Source of the DNA: JASGTU01 sp963821815
Lineage (GTDB): Bacteria; Chloroflexota; Anaerolineae; Caldilineales; Caldilineaceae
Direction: 5' to 3'
NCBI GenBank assembly: GCA_963821815.1
Contig: CAWGFG010000006.1
Location: forward strand, 372,001 to 436,000
DNA length: 64,000 bases
This document shows positions 25,346-33,683 of this stretch, piece after piece (position 1 is the first letter of the stretch; each line of letters starts with the position of its first letter). Under the pieces are notes generated by a model. The model was not told the origin of the DNA and searched no databases. It saw only the letters and a program-made list of their open reading frames with translations. Made by a program: the position numbers and the translations under genes.

Positions 25346-27907
25346 CTAGATTACTTCTTCCCAGACGGCGAATACGGCTAAGTGATTGCCGTCCGGCACA
25401 CCACCGCCGGTTACCGCTTCCAGCGCACCTTCCGGCGCCCACGACCAAGGCCCGTGCTGCACTCGACTTGTAGAGTAGATGTCACCATCGTCGATATCCA
25501 GATGCGCCCAAAGAGTACGTTCATCTGTCGTGCGCACGAGGCGTTCAGTGTCATTTAATGCGCGCAGTGCGTCGTAGTTATCGCGGGCATACTTGACTTT
25601 GTGACCGGGTATCAGCACCCCGTCTCTGTTGCGAACTGCCGCATAGAGCGTCGCATGGCTGCCCCAACTCGGCTTCACGCGCGGTATCTCATACTCCTTA
25701 GCAGCCCACTCAGGCGGACGTCCAACCTCCGCATCTGTACACGCCAAGTCAATGGAAACAGTGAAGAGGTCGCGAACGACATAGGCAGGTCGGCTTCCGC
25801 GCCCCGACATCGGCGAGGTCAATGTACGCACGCGAATTCCATAGTAGCTAATACAATGGCTTATTCGACGAACTACGGGTGGAACACTCCCAATGGGCAA
25901 AGGATTGGTTCTGTCGTTGCGAGTCTTGAGCTGAAGGTAGTCAGTACGCTTCATTGCTTGCCATACAACAAAGGTGGATACGTGGTTTTTGAGCGGAAGA
26001 CCGCCGCCGCAGAGTATCTCAGCGCTGCCATCCGGCATCCAGCACCATGGCCCACTTTCGTTATCATCAGGATCGAAGCTACTTGCAATGCCCATGATGA
26101 TATTGGCCCAACCAGAGTCCTTGTCGACCAGTTTGCGCACAAACCCGTCGTAGTCCGGGTCGGCGATCCTCTGCAGCCCGTCAGACCAGTACGTAATACG
26201 CGCAACCGGTACAAGTTCTCCATCCAGTCCGAGTACCGCGCCGAATAGATGTCTGTCTGCACCTGCCTCGTCAAACTCAGGCGTAAGGTATTCCCTGCGC
26301 GCCCATAGCGGCACTTCATCCGGAAGGCCGGTCGTCTCCCAGGAGCCGTCCACTGTCATGAAGACATCCTTTACCAGATAGACGATGGAGCCGAATGCGT
26401 TGTCCGGTCGCTCTTCGATTGGCACGATCTCCATATTGTAATCTACGAAGCGCAGGTCAAGTCGACGCCGAAAAATCGGCTGCTCAACACCCGGTGCAGT
26501 CGAGCCGCCGTCTGGGTCAGAGTCCGTGTCCTGCAATGCTTCCGCACCCGGATCTGTCGATGGTATGAAGTCGCCAGGTACAATGTCGGTCACATCCGTG
26601 TGGACGTCTTCCCACGGTCCGCGATCGGAGAATACGGCTAGGCTATCTGCGACTTCCCCTTGGATGTCGTATGTTTGCCAGGGAGCATTGCCGCCCAAGG
26701 TGAAGACTGATGCACCGAGGATGCGACCGGAGTAGCGTTCACAGTAGGCGTTGCTCCTTAGTATTTGGCGGGTATACTCCGTACTGCCCATGAACTCCTG
26801 CCAGCCTTTCGGTTCCTTGCCGGACAGCAAACCGTCGATACCGATCTCGGTGACAGCGAACCGAAGTTTCTTAAACGGCAACCGACGCAGCACCTGATGC
26901 TCCAGGCGATAGATGTACCAGTCGTACAGGTCATCCGGTCCCCAAAGATCCGGGGATCCGTACTGGTGCACCGATATGATATGCGACCGTTGTTCGGCTC
27001 GCGCCAGTGCTGGATAGAGAATCTCCCAGTGTTTCATGCGATCCGTTTTCGGCAGGTCTGGGTTGCCGACGCTATAGCCGAAGAGAGCACAGCGGTAGCC
27101 ATCCTCCTCGGCGAGCTGCATGCGAGCAAGCTCAAAGTTGTTCAGCAGCGCTAACCCCTCTGCGTCCTGGTGGATTTCATTTACGACCTGCCAGAAGTCC
27201 ACATCGTCCGTCAGATAGGGAATCGTCTGTTGATGCGCCCACAGCGCCGCTTCTCTCGGGCCGCTCTGTATGCGTTGGTCGACGGACAGCGTAGGCAAAT
27301 AAAGGCGACCCACGATCACAGAATCCGGGCACGTACTGCGCAGAGCTCGCATCTCGTCGACGTTTGGCTTCAGCACGGTGATGAGCCTCGGCTGCCAGCG
27401 TGCCAGCAGACCCAGGTGCTTGTCAACGCCGCCGACGATATGTGGTCCAGCTAGCGGACCACGCCCAAACCGGACACGATGCAAGTAGGGCGCCGGGTCT
27501 GTGTAGCCGCACCAACGGTCGCCTAAATCATAGGGGTTGATGCGCAGCCCGAAATGGAGATGCGGCTGGCTGCACAGACCGCTCTTTCCGCTGTGACCGA
27601 GGAGTTGTCCGGCTAAAAGCTCGTCGCCCCTCTGTACGGAGATGCGTGATAGATGTGCATAGAATGTCTGTCCCCAGTGATGTTCGACTATCACATAAAC
27701 GCCGAAGCCAAGACGATCGTATTGCGTTGATGCCACGATTCCGTCTGCAACCGAATAAATCGGGGTGCCTTCAGGAGTGGCAAAGTCGATTCCGTGGTGC
27801 CCTTTGAGTGTGACGCCGCCAAACTGAACGCGAAGAAAGGTTCGCGCGCTGTCGCCGAATGGCTGAATGATTGGGTAATCGCCATTGAAAGGGAGGTTGC
27901 TAAACAA
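25346..27907 (-). CDS. M23 peptidase fused to a glycosidase-like TIM barrel and a duplicated C-terminal domain
   Basis: An 853-residue protein. Residues 1-145 are an M23 (LytM) endopeptidase with complete zinc and catalytic motifs: HHGID (His37, Asp41), His85 in FYAHLSRI and HLH (116-118). Residues about 155-435 look like a clan GH-A barrel: WQVVNE with Glu244, SVHQYG with His314, and FAVTEIG with Glu354 fit the acid/base and nucleophile positions. After a 40-residue acidic linker, residues about 480-650 and 680-850 are two copies of one domain exactly 200 residues apart (e.g. VYLVKDVF / AYVVRDLF, GPWCWMPDGS / GPWSWAPEGA). No signal peptide is seen; the start is a TTG with GGAGCAGG upstream and an in-frame stop further upstream, so no longer start exists. 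Probably a wall-acting enzyme; export route unclear. Confidence 0.85.
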   Translation of the reverse strand: MFSNLPFNGDYPIIQPFGDSARTFLRVQFGGVTLKGHHGIDFATPEGTPIYSVADGIVASTQYDRLGFGVYVIVEHHWGQTFYAHLSRISVQRGDELLAGQLLGHSGKSGLCSQPHLHFGLRINPYDLGDRWCGYTDPAPYLHRVRFGRGPLAGPHIVGGVDKHLGLLARWQPRLITVLKPNVDEMRALRSTCPDSVIVGRLYLPTLSVDQRIQSGPREAALWAHQQTIPYLTDDVDFWQVVNEIHQDAEGLALLNNFELARMQLAEEDGYRCALFGYSVGNPDLPKTDRMKHWEILYPALARAEQRSHIISVHQYGSPDLWGPDDLYDWYIYRLEHQVLRRLPFKKLRFAVTEIGIDGLLSGKEPKGWQEFMGSTEYTRQILRSNAYCERYSGRILGASVFTLGGNAPWQTYDIQGEVADSLAVFSDRGPWEDVHTDVTDIVPGDFIPSTDPGAEALQDTDSDPDGGSTAPGVEQPIFRRRLDLRFVDYNMEIVPIEERPDNAFGSIVYLVKDVFMTVDGSWETTGLPDEVPLWARREYLTPEFDEAGADRHLFGAVLGLDGELVPVARITYWSDGLQRIADPDYDGFVRKLVDKDSGWANIIMGIASSFDPDDNESGPWCWMPDGSAEILCGGGLPLKNHVSTFVVWQAMKRTDYLQLKTRNDRTNPLPIGSVPPVVRRISHCISYYGIRVRTLTSPMSGRGSRPAYVVRDLFTVSIDLACTDAEVGRPPEWAAKEYEIPRVKPSWGSHATLYAAVRNRDGVLIPGHKVKYARDNYDALRALNDTERLVRTTDERTLWAHLDIDDGDIYSTSRVQHGPWSWAPEGALEAVTGGGVPDGNHLAVFAVWEEVI

Positions 27908-28024
27908 GCGTTGCCTGCTCCATGGATGCGCTGATTATTCGAGAGGGTTGCACCGTGCGCCGCGTGCAGTGTCCAAGGCAACTATACTCCAACATGGGAG
28001 GTAATTCCTAGTCCCGGTCATCGC

Positions 28025-28065
28025 ATATACAGACCCGCATCCACGATGGATGCGGGTCTGTATAT
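28025..28065. terminator. Perfect 19-bp hairpin after the ABC exporter genes, no T-run
   Basis: ATATACAGACCCGCATCCA (28025-28043) is exactly complementary to 28047-28065 with a CGA loop. It begins 28 bases past the stop of the minus-strand exporter gene. No T-run follows on either strand. Position favours a transcription end or mRNA-stabilising hairpin. Confidence 0.6.
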
Positions 28066-28093
28066 GGTATATTATCTGTGTAGGCCACCGGAC

Positions 28094-29956
28094 CTATCCA
28101 GCGTAGACAGCCACGCCGTCACCATGCACTTTGTCTTCTTCGACGAGATGCTCATAGTCGTCCTCGAACTCCCGGCGGAACTGCTGCGTGTACAGCCGGT
28201 AATAGTGACCTCGTTGTAACAGCAACTCTCGATGCGTGCCCATTTCGGCAATCTTTCCGTTCTCAATGACCAGAATGCGATCCGCACGACGAATTGTCGA
28301 GAGACGGTGGGCGATGACGAAGCTCGTGCGACCTTCCATCAGTGTATCCATACCCTTCTGGATCAAGCCTTCCGTCAGTGTATCGACCGAACTGGTGGCT
28401 TCGTCCATGATGAACACATCTGGATCGGATAGGACGGCTCGGGCAAGACTGATCAATTGCTTTTGACCGACGGAAAGAAGGCCGCCTCCTTCGCCAACTT
28501 CTTCGTCATACCCGTTGTCTAGCTGCATGATGAACTCATGCGCACCGACCATCTTGGCAGCCGATTCCACATCTTCATCAGTCGCATCCAACCTGCCATA
28601 GCGCAGGTTCTCTCGAATCGTTCCAGAGAACAGATGTGGCGTCTGCAACACGATTCCAATTCGAGATTGGATGGCGTGCTGCGTCATTTTCGTATAATCT
28701 AACCCGTTGATACGAATCTCTCCGCTCGACGGTTCGTAGAACCGGCAGATTAGGTTCACGATTGTGGACTTACCACCGCCAGTCGGTCCCACCAGTGCGA
28801 TGGTCTCGCCCTCCTTCACCGTCAGGTTGAAGTCGGAGAGTACTGGATTGTCGCCTTCGTAAAAGAAGTCCACATTATCGAAAACAATATCGCCTTGCAG
28901 CGTACCCGGATCGACGGCGTCCGGTCGGTCCACAATTTCTGGGTCGGAGTCGATCAGCGAGAATATGCGTTCGCCGGACGCAATGGCCTGTTGCATTTCG
29001 GCATAGACTCGCGCCATCTCCTGAATCGGAAAGAGCATGAAGATCACGTAGCCGATGAAGGCTTGGATGCCACCGATAGTAATGGTGCTTCCGCCGGGCG
29101 CCGCCAGCATGAACTGTCTCCCGCTATAGAACATGATCAGCCCAACTGCTAAGGCGCTGACGATCTGCACAGCCGGCAGGAACAGGGCGGAGAGCCATGC
29201 GGCTTTGTAGCCTGCACGGTACATGTCGCCGGATAACCCGCCGAATTCCTCTAGGTTCTCCTGCTCGCGTCCCAACGACTTGATCACGCGCACGCCGGTG
29301 ATGGTTTCGTTGTAATGCCCGGTGATCTTCGAATTGATCTTTCGCACCTCGCGATATTCGACGATGATACGTTGCTTGAACTTGAACGCAATCAGGATGA
29401 GCAACGGGATGATCAGGCTGACCATCAGTGCGAGCTGCCAGTTGATGATCAGCATGAAAATGACCGCGGTGGTGATGCTCATAATACCCCACGTCACATC
29501 CAACATGCCCCAGGTCACCAGTTCCGCCAGACGGTCCGTGTCCGAGGTAACTCGAGACATGATCCAGCCTACAGGCGTTTTGCTGTAGTACGACAGGGAC
29601 AGGTTCTGCAGGTGCTCGAACAACCGTTTCCGTAAGTCGTAGCGGATCTTCTCGCCCAAGATGCTGGTACAGTAGATGAAGCCGAATACGCTGGTCGCCT
29701 GTACAAGGGTAAGCGCCACATAGCGCGTCATGATAGTGCGCAGTGCGACCGTATCGCCAGGCGTGATGGCGTTGTCGATGAGCTGCTTGCCCAGGAACGT
29801 AAAGTACGAATCCAGCAACGCTGTGATGCCGATGGATAATAGAAACGTTGCCAAGAACGGCCAGTGCGGCAGAGTCAGCCCAAAGATACGTCGTATGGTG
29901 TGACCATTGAACTGAGTTGTAAATTCTTCTTCCTCGAACTCATAGTGTTGAGTCAT
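28094..29956 (-). CDS. ABC exporter half-transporter (heterodimer subunit with catalytic Walker B)
   Basis: A 620-residue type IV ABC exporter half: membrane domain with six helices (about 30-330) and a nucleotide domain (about 360-600). Walker A is GPTGGGKST, the signature is non-canonical LSVGQKQ, and Walker B is FIMDEATSS with the catalytic Glu intact. The partner gene upstream overlaps it by 17 bases and has the opposite defects, so the two build one heterodimer with one consensus and one degenerate ATP site, like BmrCD, LmrCD or TM287/288. ATG 29956 has AAGGAG 9 bases upstream. Substrates of this class are usually lipids, peptides or drugs. Confidence 0.93.
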   Translation of the reverse strand: MTQHYEFEEEEFTTQFNGHTIRRIFGLTLPHWPFLATFLLSIGITALLDSYFTFLGKQLIDNAITPGDTVALRTIMTRYVALTLVQATSVFGFIYCTSILGEKIRYDLRKRLFEHLQNLSLSYYSKTPVGWIMSRVTSDTDRLAELVTWGMLDVTWGIMSITTAVIFMLIINWQLALMVSLIIPLLILIAFKFKQRIIVEYREVRKINSKITGHYNETITGVRVIKSLGREQENLEEFGGLSGDMYRAGYKAAWLSALFLPAVQIVSALAVGLIMFYSGRQFMLAAPGGSTITIGGIQAFIGYVIFMLFPIQEMARVYAEMQQAIASGERIFSLIDSDPEIVDRPDAVDPGTLQGDIVFDNVDFFYEGDNPVLSDFNLTVKEGETIALVGPTGGGKSTIVNLICRFYEPSSGEIRINGLDYTKMTQHAIQSRIGIVLQTPHLFSGTIRENLRYGRLDATDEDVESAAKMVGAHEFIMQLDNGYDEEVGEGGGLLSVGQKQLISLARAVLSDPDVFIMDEATSSVDTLTEGLIQKGMDTLMEGRTSFVIAHRLSTIRRADRILVIENGKIAEMGTHRELLLQRGHYYRLYTQQFRREFEDDYEHLVEEDKVHGDGVAVYAG

Positions 29957-31919
29957 GGCCCAACTCCTTCTGTAGCTCGTCTTCTATGCGTGTTTGCGCT
30001 TCATAGATCCGTCTGTACATGCCGTCCTGTTGGACTAGTTCCTCATGGGTTCCGGCCTGCACGATGCACCCTTGATCCAGCACGAGGATCAGATCGGCGC
30101 CCATGACGCTTTGGATACGGTGGGCAATGATAAACGTTGTACGGTCTTCCATCAGCCGCCCCAGTGCTGTACGGATAGCGGCTTCGGTACCCGTGTCCAC
30201 GGATGAGGTAGCGTCATCCAGAATCAGGATACGCGGGTTTTTCAGCAACGTCCGCGCAATCGCGATGCGCTGTTTTTGACCACCTGAAAGCGTCGTACCT
30301 CGTTCGCCCACAAGCGTGTCGTATCCGTCCGGCAGTTTCTCCATGATCACATCATGGATGGCGGCAGCTTTCGCTGCGTCCTGCACCTCTTCCATGGGCA
30401 CTTCTCTACCCGCGCCGAAGGTGATATTGTCGAACACTGTGCGCGAGAACAGAAATGGTTCCTGTTCCACGATGCCGATATGTTGCCGCAGTTCCTTCCG
30501 CGAATACTCGCGCAGTTCAAGGCCGTCCAACAGGATATGACCGCCTGTGTATTCATAGAAGCGCGGCAGCAGGTTGACCAGCGAGGTCTTGCCTGCACCC
30601 GTTCCGCCCAGCAGAGCAATTCGCTGTCCGCGTTTCGCTTCAAACGAGATATTCTTCAATGCGGCAATATGCTTTTTCTCGCCGTCATCGTTGTCGTTTA
30701 GCTTCTGTGGCGCATCGCCGTCATCACTCATTAAACCGGCGCCGTTTCCATTCGCTCCATTGGTGCGATGCGGCATCGGCGCGGGCTCCGAATGGTTATT
30801 CTGCTCCGATTCGATGACCTCGTACGTAAAGTCCACATTGTGAAACACAATATTGCCTTCAAGTTTATCGAGATGCGCGCTGCCATGCTCATCTATGGGC
30901 TCTTCCACGGCGGCGATAATCTTTTCGATTCGCTGGAATGAGACCAGACCGCGTGACATCTCCACGACGAGACGACCGAGATTGCGCATGGGCCAGATGA
31001 TCAGAGAGACCATACCCGAGTAGGCGATGAACGTACCCACGGTGATGGTACCGTTAATGGCCATGTACGCGCCGACGGCAAATCCAGCCACGAGCTGCAC
31101 ACCGCACATAATGTCCGAAATCGGCCAGTAGAGCGCATGCATGAGCATGAGGCGCTTGCCCTTGTAGTATTTGTCGATGTTGGCTTCCTCGAACTTATTC
31201 TCTTCGTATTCCTGCCGAGCGAAGGCTTTGACCACGCGTACACCAGTCAGGTTCTCCTGTAGCGTCGTTGATAATACGGCTTCCTGCACCTGATAGTCGT
31301 CGTAGGCCCTCGAAACTAGCCGAAAGAAGTAGACCGAAATCCCCAGGATGAAGGGGATGACGACGACAGAGATCAAACCCAGTCGCCGATCCAGCGACAG
31401 GATCACAATGAAGTTGATCAGAAACAAGAAGATGATCCGGCTGCTGGCTACTACTTCGACAGCGAAGAAGCGGCGGACTGCGTCAATATCCGATGTGACG
31501 CGCTGGATCAGGTCTCCCGTATGGGCGCCGTCATGATATTGGAACGGCAGCCGCTGAATATGATTCAGCATATAGTTGCGCAGACGCTGTGTGATGCCTT
31601 CTGAGCTGCGAGCAGAAAGCGCACCGCCGAAGAAGGCGAAGAGTCCTTGGATCGCCGTTAGCAGCACAAAGGCTAGTACGATTAGCCAAAGATCAAGTCT
31701 GCTGGTCGGATCAGCCAGGAAGCCATCCACAAAGCGGCGAATAACCATATATGTGCCTGTTCGTGCCAGCACGCTGATAGCCAAGCTGGCAATCACTGCG
31801 AGCAGTACGGTGCGGAAACCACGGGTTAGGATCCACAAACCCTTAAGTGGTTTTCCTGTTACCGCGTCTCTCAAATCAGGCGTTAATGTCTCATCTTGTG
31901 TCTTCATTTGCATGGACAT
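29940..31919 (-). CDS. ABC exporter half-transporter (heterodimer subunit with degenerate Walker B)
   Basis: A 659-residue type IV ABC exporter half with a six-helix membrane domain (about 35-340), a nucleotide domain (about 375-640) and a polar insert before the nucleotide domain's Walker A (rich in N, G and D, about 385-425). Walker A GGTGAGKTS and signature LSGGQKQR are canonical, but Walker B is LILDDATSS, with Asp in place of the catalytic Glu. This is the expected degenerate-site subunit of a heterodimer with the downstream gene. ATG 31919 has AAAGGA 8 bases upstream and a promoter just behind it. Confidence 0.93.
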   Translation of the reverse strand: MSMQMKTQDETLTPDLRDAVTGKPLKGLWILTRGFRTVLLAVIASLAISVLARTGTYMVIRRFVDGFLADPTSRLDLWLIVLAFVLLTAIQGLFAFFGGALSARSSEGITQRLRNYMLNHIQRLPFQYHDGAHTGDLIQRVTSDIDAVRRFFAVEVVASSRIIFLFLINFIVILSLDRRLGLISVVVIPFILGISVYFFRLVSRAYDDYQVQEAVLSTTLQENLTGVRVVKAFARQEYEENKFEEANIDKYYKGKRLMLMHALYWPISDIMCGVQLVAGFAVGAYMAINGTITVGTFIAYSGMVSLIIWPMRNLGRLVVEMSRGLVSFQRIEKIIAAVEEPIDEHGSAHLDKLEGNIVFHNVDFTYEVIESEQNNHSEPAPMPHRTNGANGNGAGLMSDDGDAPQKLNDNDDGEKKHIAALKNISFEAKRGQRIALLGGTGAGKTSLVNLLPRFYEYTGGHILLDGLELREYSRKELRQHIGIVEQEPFLFSRTVFDNITFGAGREVPMEEVQDAAKAAAIHDVIMEKLPDGYDTLVGERGTTLSGGQKQRIAIARTLLKNPRILILDDATSSVDTGTEAAIRTALGRLMEDRTTFIIAHRIQSVMGADLILVLDQGCIVQAGTHEELVQQDGMYRRIYEAQTRIEDELQKELGHDSTL

Positions 31920-31941
31920 AAGCCGATTCCTTTATCTTGCT

Positions 31942-31970
31942 AATATAGCCTGGTACCATAACCGGCTCAA
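31942..31970 (-). promoter_or_regulatory. Candidate sigma-70 promoter of the ABC exporter operon
   Basis: Minus strand: TTGAGC (31970-31965), 17-base spacer, TATATT (31947-31942). It gives a leader of about 15-20 bases that still contains the AAAGGA ribosome site of the gene starting at 31919. Confidence 0.6.
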
Positions 31971-32077
31971 TGAGGTTAGCGACCCAAGCAAAACAACAGA
32001 CGCTGGCCTCAGAGCATACTCATTAGCCTGCGTCCTCGAATGTCCCAATGTGAGGATGATACGTGAATTGGGAAATC

Positions 32078-32115
32078 AAAAAGACCGCAGGCGCTGGGAA
32101 GATGCGCTGCGGTCT
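32078..32115 (-). terminator. Rho-independent terminator of the small gene at 32138-32365
   Basis: AGACCGCAG (32082-32090) pairs with CTGCGGTCT (32107-32115); on the minus strand the stem is followed by TTTTT (32082-32078). It starts 22 bases after the stop of the small open frame on the same strand. No other minus-strand gene ends here. Confidence 0.65.
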
Positions 32116-32137
32116 GAAGTTTCAGTCCGTTATCGCT

Positions 32138-32365
32138 CTAGGCGATGGGCGCACCTCTTCCTTGAACGGCAAAAACGGCTCCGTCCAAGACAGTGTAGAA
32201 ACGACCTCGTTCATTCTGAAGCATGAAGTTGATCTCCTGAGTAGCCAGATTCTCTGGCTGAAAGGGTGCGCTACTGTGTGCCAAATCTTGACAACGGATC
32301 CACCATATCATAGGTTTATGATTCATGTCAATACCCAAGTTGATGATTTTCATGTAGCTTTGCAT
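32138..32365 (-). CDS. Small hypothetical protein, 75 residues
   Basis: I do not recognise this protein. It is the only support-worthy content in the 559-base gap between the ABC exporter and ychF. From ATG 32365 the product is MQSYMKIINLGIDMNHKPM at the N-terminus and ends in FAVQGRGAPIA; it has no membrane helix and no signal peptide. In favour of a real gene are GAGG 6 bases before the ATG and a good terminator 22 bases after the stop. Against it are the small size and unknown conservation. A non-coding RNA ending at the same terminator is the alternative. Confidence 0.4.
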   Translation of the reverse strand: MQSYMKIINLGIDMNHKPMIWWIRCQDLAHSSAPFQPENLATQEINFMLQNERGRFYTVLDGAVFAVQGRGAPIA

Positions 32366-32478
32366 CGGCAACCTCGGGTATCGAATCTTCACATGTACCT
32401 TTTGGCATGGTACACTTGCTCGGTTGCCGGGCCAAGAAACTTGAGATGACGGCGTATACAAGAAGGAAGTAGTGGCTT

Positions 32479-33558
32479 ATGAAAATCGGGATAATCGGAT
32501 TACCTAATAGCGGAAAGACAACGGTGTTCAACGCGTTGACTCGCAGTGAAAAACCGGCGGAGGCCTTTTCCAGCGGACAGGTCGCCGTTCACACCGCAGT
32601 TGTGGAGGTGCCGGACCCGCGCGTGGATACGCTGTCAGCCATGTTTAAGCCGGAGAAAACGACCTACGCCACCGTGGTCTACAATGATATCTCGGGCTTC
32701 GGAAAGGATCGCGGCGCAACCGACATCGGCGGTGCGCTGCTCAATGCAGTCGCCAACAACGACGCATTGATGCTGGTGGTACGTGCCTTCGAAGACGAGA
32801 ACATCGTGCACCCTGAAGACTCAATCGATCCCATGCGCGATTTGTCTATGCTGGAAGGCGAACTGATGCTCAGCGACATGGCAATCATCGAGAAGCGCTT
32901 GGAAAGGCTTGTCGGCGCACAGAAGAAGGGCACTGCCGAAGAGAAGAAAAGACTTGCCCACGAAGCCGATCTTCTCACCAGCTTTATGGCACAGCTCGAA
33001 GAAGAAATACCGCTTCGGGATGTTGACATAAGTGAAGACGACCGCAAATTGATGGGCGGATATGGTTTTCTATCCCTTAAGCCCCTACTGCGAATAATCA
33101 ATGGCGGCGAGGAGGATGAAATCGAATATCGCGCCCGGTCAGGTGTCGACTATGGTGACGACGTGCTGTATCTACAGGGGCGGCTTGAAGCGGAAATCGC
33201 AGTCATGGAGCCAGCGGAGGCCGCGGAATTTCTAGCCGAGTATAGCATCGACGAACCGGGCCTAAACCGGGCAATCCGTCATTCATATCGAATGCTCGGT
33301 CAAGAAACATTCTTCACTGTCGGGGAGGACGAGGTGCGTGCGTGGGGAATGCCAGCCGGCACCAAGGCCAATGAAGCTGCGGGCCTAATACACACAGACT
33401 TGCAACGCGGCTTCATCCGCGCCGAGACCATTAGCTATGAGGATCTCATCAATGCAGGTGGTCTTGTGGAAGCACGCAAGCAGGGCAAACAACGTCTTGA
33501 AGGTAAAGAGTACGTGGTGCAGGACGGCGATATACTCGCCATCCGCTATAACATCTAG
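32479..33558 (+). CDS. ychF: Redox-regulated ATPase/GTPase YchF
   Basis: A 359-residue YchF (OLA1) protein, a universally conserved P-loop NTPase of the Obg group that binds ribosomes and prefers ATP. The P-loop is GLPNSGKTT (6-14). The C-terminal TGS-like domain is visible: TFFTVGEDEVRAWGMPAGTKA (as TFFTVGEDEVRAW), IHTDLQRGFIRAE and YVVQDGDILAIRYN. Length and order are normal for the family. AAGGAAG precedes ATG 32479 at about 9 bases. It is followed by a convergent M32 peptidase gene and a shared terminator hairpin. Confidence 0.95.
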   Translation: MKIGIIGLPNSGKTTVFNALTRSEKPAEAFSSGQVAVHTAVVEVPDPRVDTLSAMFKPEKTTYATVVYNDISGFGKDRGATDIGGALLNAVANNDALMLVVRAFEDENIVHPEDSIDPMRDLSMLEGELMLSDMAIIEKRLERLVGAQKKGTAEEKKRLAHEADLLTSFMAQLEEEIPLRDVDISEDDRKLMGGYGFLSLKPLLRIINGGEEDEIEYRARSGVDYGDDVLYLQGRLEAEIAVMEPAEAAEFLAEYSIDEPGLNRAIRHSYRMLGQETFFTVGEDEVRAWGMPAGTKANEAAGLIHTDLQRGFIRAETISYEDLINAGGLVEARKQGKQRLEGKEYVVQDGDILAIRYNI

Positions 33559-33596
33559 TCGTACGATATTCGCTCTGCTACTCTTCGCTGAAAACG

Positions 33597-33633
33597 AAAC
33601 GACCTGGTAGACAACACCATCACCAGGTCGTTT
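33597..33633. terminator. Bidirectional terminator between ychF and the M32 peptidase gene
   Basis: AAACGACCTGGT (33597-33608) pairs perfectly with ACCAGGTCGTTT (33622-33633) around a 13-base loop. T residues end the stem on both strands (TTT and GTTTCGTTTT), and it sits between two convergent stops. Confidence 0.7.
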
Positions 33634-33683
33634 GTGTTCCACCAGCTGCTCACGAATGCTGGCACATCATTCGAGTTATCTAT

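Noticed and set aside
31576..32226. 216-codon plus-strand open frame over the ABC exporter 5' end
   Set aside because: Most of it is antisense to conserved membrane-domain sequence of the exporter and it has no features of its own.
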